Shown here piece after piece: positions 34,432 through 35,457 of a DNA stretch of 35,457 bases. How positions within the stretch are numbered: the first letter of the stretch is position 1; every line of letters begins with the position of its first letter. Both the position numbers and the translations under genes were made by a program. The notes beneath the pieces were generated by a model. It saw only the letters and a list, made by a program, of their open reading frames with translations, did not search any database and was not told the DNA's origin. This stretch comes from Synechococcus sp. AG-670-B23. GTDB taxonomy: Bacteria > Cyanobacteriota > Cyanobacteriia > PCC-6307 > Cyanobiaceae. Location of the stretch: NCBI GenBank assembly GCA_003209165.1, contig QCSL01000022.1, positions 1 to 35,457 of the forward strand, given 5' to 3'.

Positions 34432-35457
34432 ATGGCGATGGGCTGGGCCCTCAGGCGGTTTTCGCTCACCAAGGCCGTGCCCCTCACGATCAGCAGGGGC
34501 ACCACTGCATCTGTGGTTCGATTAGAAGTCAGGATTGAGCAGGATGGGCTCATCGGCCTAGGTGAGACCGGTGGATTTGAGACCGGCCATCGTGCCTTTG
34601 CCCTTGAGGCAGTGGAACAGGATCTGCTGGAGCTGTTGCCCCAGCTTGAGACACTCGATCCCGACCGACCGCAACGGTTCGAGCCCCTGCTGGCAACCCT
34701 GAGCCCGCCGGCCCGTTGTGCCATCGACCTGGCGCTGTGGGACTGGCATGGGCAACGGCTCGGCCATCCGCTATGGCGGCTCTGGGGGTTGGACGCAGAT
34801 GAGGGTGTGGCCACGAGCGTCACCCTGGGACTGGCTTCAGTCCCTGCGGTGCTGGATCGTCTGGACCGCTGGTGGACGCAGCTGCCAGCAACGCGGGTGA
34901 AGCTCAAGTTGGGTAGCCCCGATGGGGTGGACCACGACCTCAGCCTGCTTGAGGCTGTGGCCCAAGCCATCACCGAACGATCCCAGCAGCAGGGCGTGGC
35001 GATCGAACTACAGGTGGATGCCAACGGTGGATGGACCCTGGATCAGGCCAGGCGGATGCTGGAGCCCCTGGCATCACACCGGGTGGTTCTGTTGGAGCAA
35101 CCTCTGGCTCCCAATCTGGATCCGACGCAGGATGCGGCGGGGTTCGCGGCGCTGCACCCGCACTGTCCGATGTCCTTAGTGGCGGATGAAAGTTGCTGGG
35201 ATCTGGAGGATCTGCTGCGCCTTGCTCCTGTGGTGGATGGCGTGAATCTCAAGCTTCTGAAGAGTGGGGGGCTCAGTCAGGCCCTGCTGATGGCCCAAGT
35301 AGCGCAGCGGATGGGGCTGGACCTGATGGCGGGCTGTTATTCCGACAGCTCTTTGTTGAACGGTGCAGCGGCTCAGTTGCTGCCCCTGATCCGTTGGCCT
35401 GATCTCGACAGCCATCTCAACTTGGTAGATGACCCCTTTGTTGGTCTTGAGTTGCGG
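34432..35457 (+). CDS. Dipeptide epimerase-type enolase-superfamily enzyme (partial, runs off the right edge)
   Basis: At least 342 aa. Mandelate racemase/muconate lactonising subgroup, most like L-Ala-D/L-Glu (dipeptide) epimerase. Family motifs: the N-terminal capping domain starts LRRFSLTKAVPLTISRGTT, with the first catalytic Lys motif KxK at Lys157/Lys159 (RVKLKLG). Mg ligands are Asp196 (VDANGG), Glu222 (LEQPL) and Asp252 (VADESC). The second catalytic Lys is in VNLKLLKSGG (Lys277). Epimerases of this kind convert L-Ala-D-Glu from recycled peptidoglycan for reuse, which fits the neighbouring ddl and fts genes. The start (ATG 34432 or 34438; an upstream TTG also exists) is uncertain. No stop is reached. 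Confidence 0.88.
   Translation, partial: MAMGWALRRFSLTKAVPLTISRGTTASVVRLEVRIEQDGLIGLGETGGFETGHRAFALEAVEQDLLELLPQLETLDPDRPQRFEPLLATLSPPARCAIDLALWDWHGQRLGHPLWRLWGLDADEGVATSVTLGLASVPAVLDRLDRWWTQLPATRVKLKLGSPDGVDHDLSLLEAVAQAITERSQQQGVAIELQVDANGGWTLDQARRMLEPLASHRVVLLEQPLAPNLDPTQDAAGFAALHPHCPMSLVADESCWDLEDLLRLAPVVDGVNLKLLKSGGLSQALLMAQVAQRMGLDLMAGCYSDSSLLNGAAAQLLPLIRWPDLDSHLNLVDDPFVGLELR

Noticed and set aside
34383-35024. 213-codon minus-strand frame at the right edge
   Set aside because: Ser/Arg-rich shadow composition; the plus strand here encodes the enolase-superfamily motifs without a stop.

Overview
The window looks like a chromosome segment of a marine picocyanobacterium, most likely Synechococcus. 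The support is the ClpP3/ClpR protease pair, CbiB beside IlvC, a membrane PIN/TRAM protein, a compact miaB-ddl-ftsQ-ftsZ division cluster with the SRP RNA close by, and small genes often lacking Shine-Dalgarno sequences. The species cannot be named from sequence alone.

The window has two halves. From 1 to about 19.6 kb it is AT-richer by eye, has long gene-free stretches and many broken reading frames, and reads as an accessory island. From about 19.6 kb to the end it is GC-rich, tightly packed core genome.

Island, left to right: an outer-membrane beta-barrel gene with a clear terminator; a graveyard of small broken minus-strand genes (about 2.3-4.9 kb) with internal stops and frameshifts; a carbohydrate block with a GlgX-type glycogen debranching enzyme, an N-acylglucosamine 2-epimerase-like protein fused to a C-terminal STAS-like domain, a TPR protein with a C-terminal 2OG-Fe(II) oxygenase domain, and, convergent to it, a protein of four Ig-like carbohydrate-binding-type repeats; then a block with a DJ-1/PfpI protein, a TPP-dependent decarboxylase-like enzyme, two NTF2/SnoaL-like proteins and a VOC protein, which could form an undescribed small-molecule pathway. 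A 0.75 kb gene-free AT-rich stretch follows, then a minus-strand protein whose C-terminal half carries the COQ4 signature HDxxHx11E behind a TerB-like helical region. At the island edge lies a small gene broken at an eight-G tract, where removing one G restores 101 codons.

Core part: a GT4 glycosyltransferase and a polyprenyl-phosphate sugar transferase (surface polysaccharide), converging on a minus-strand run PIN/TRAM - clpR - clpP3 - ilvC - cbiB; divergent hemW; two small genes; panB; SRP RNA on the plus strand; then a minus-strand run miaB - ddl - membrane-anchored hypothetical - ftsQ - ftsZ. A dipeptide-epimerase-type enolase-superfamily gene diverges from miaB and runs off the right edge. 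With ddl and ftsQZ it gives this end a cell-wall and division theme.
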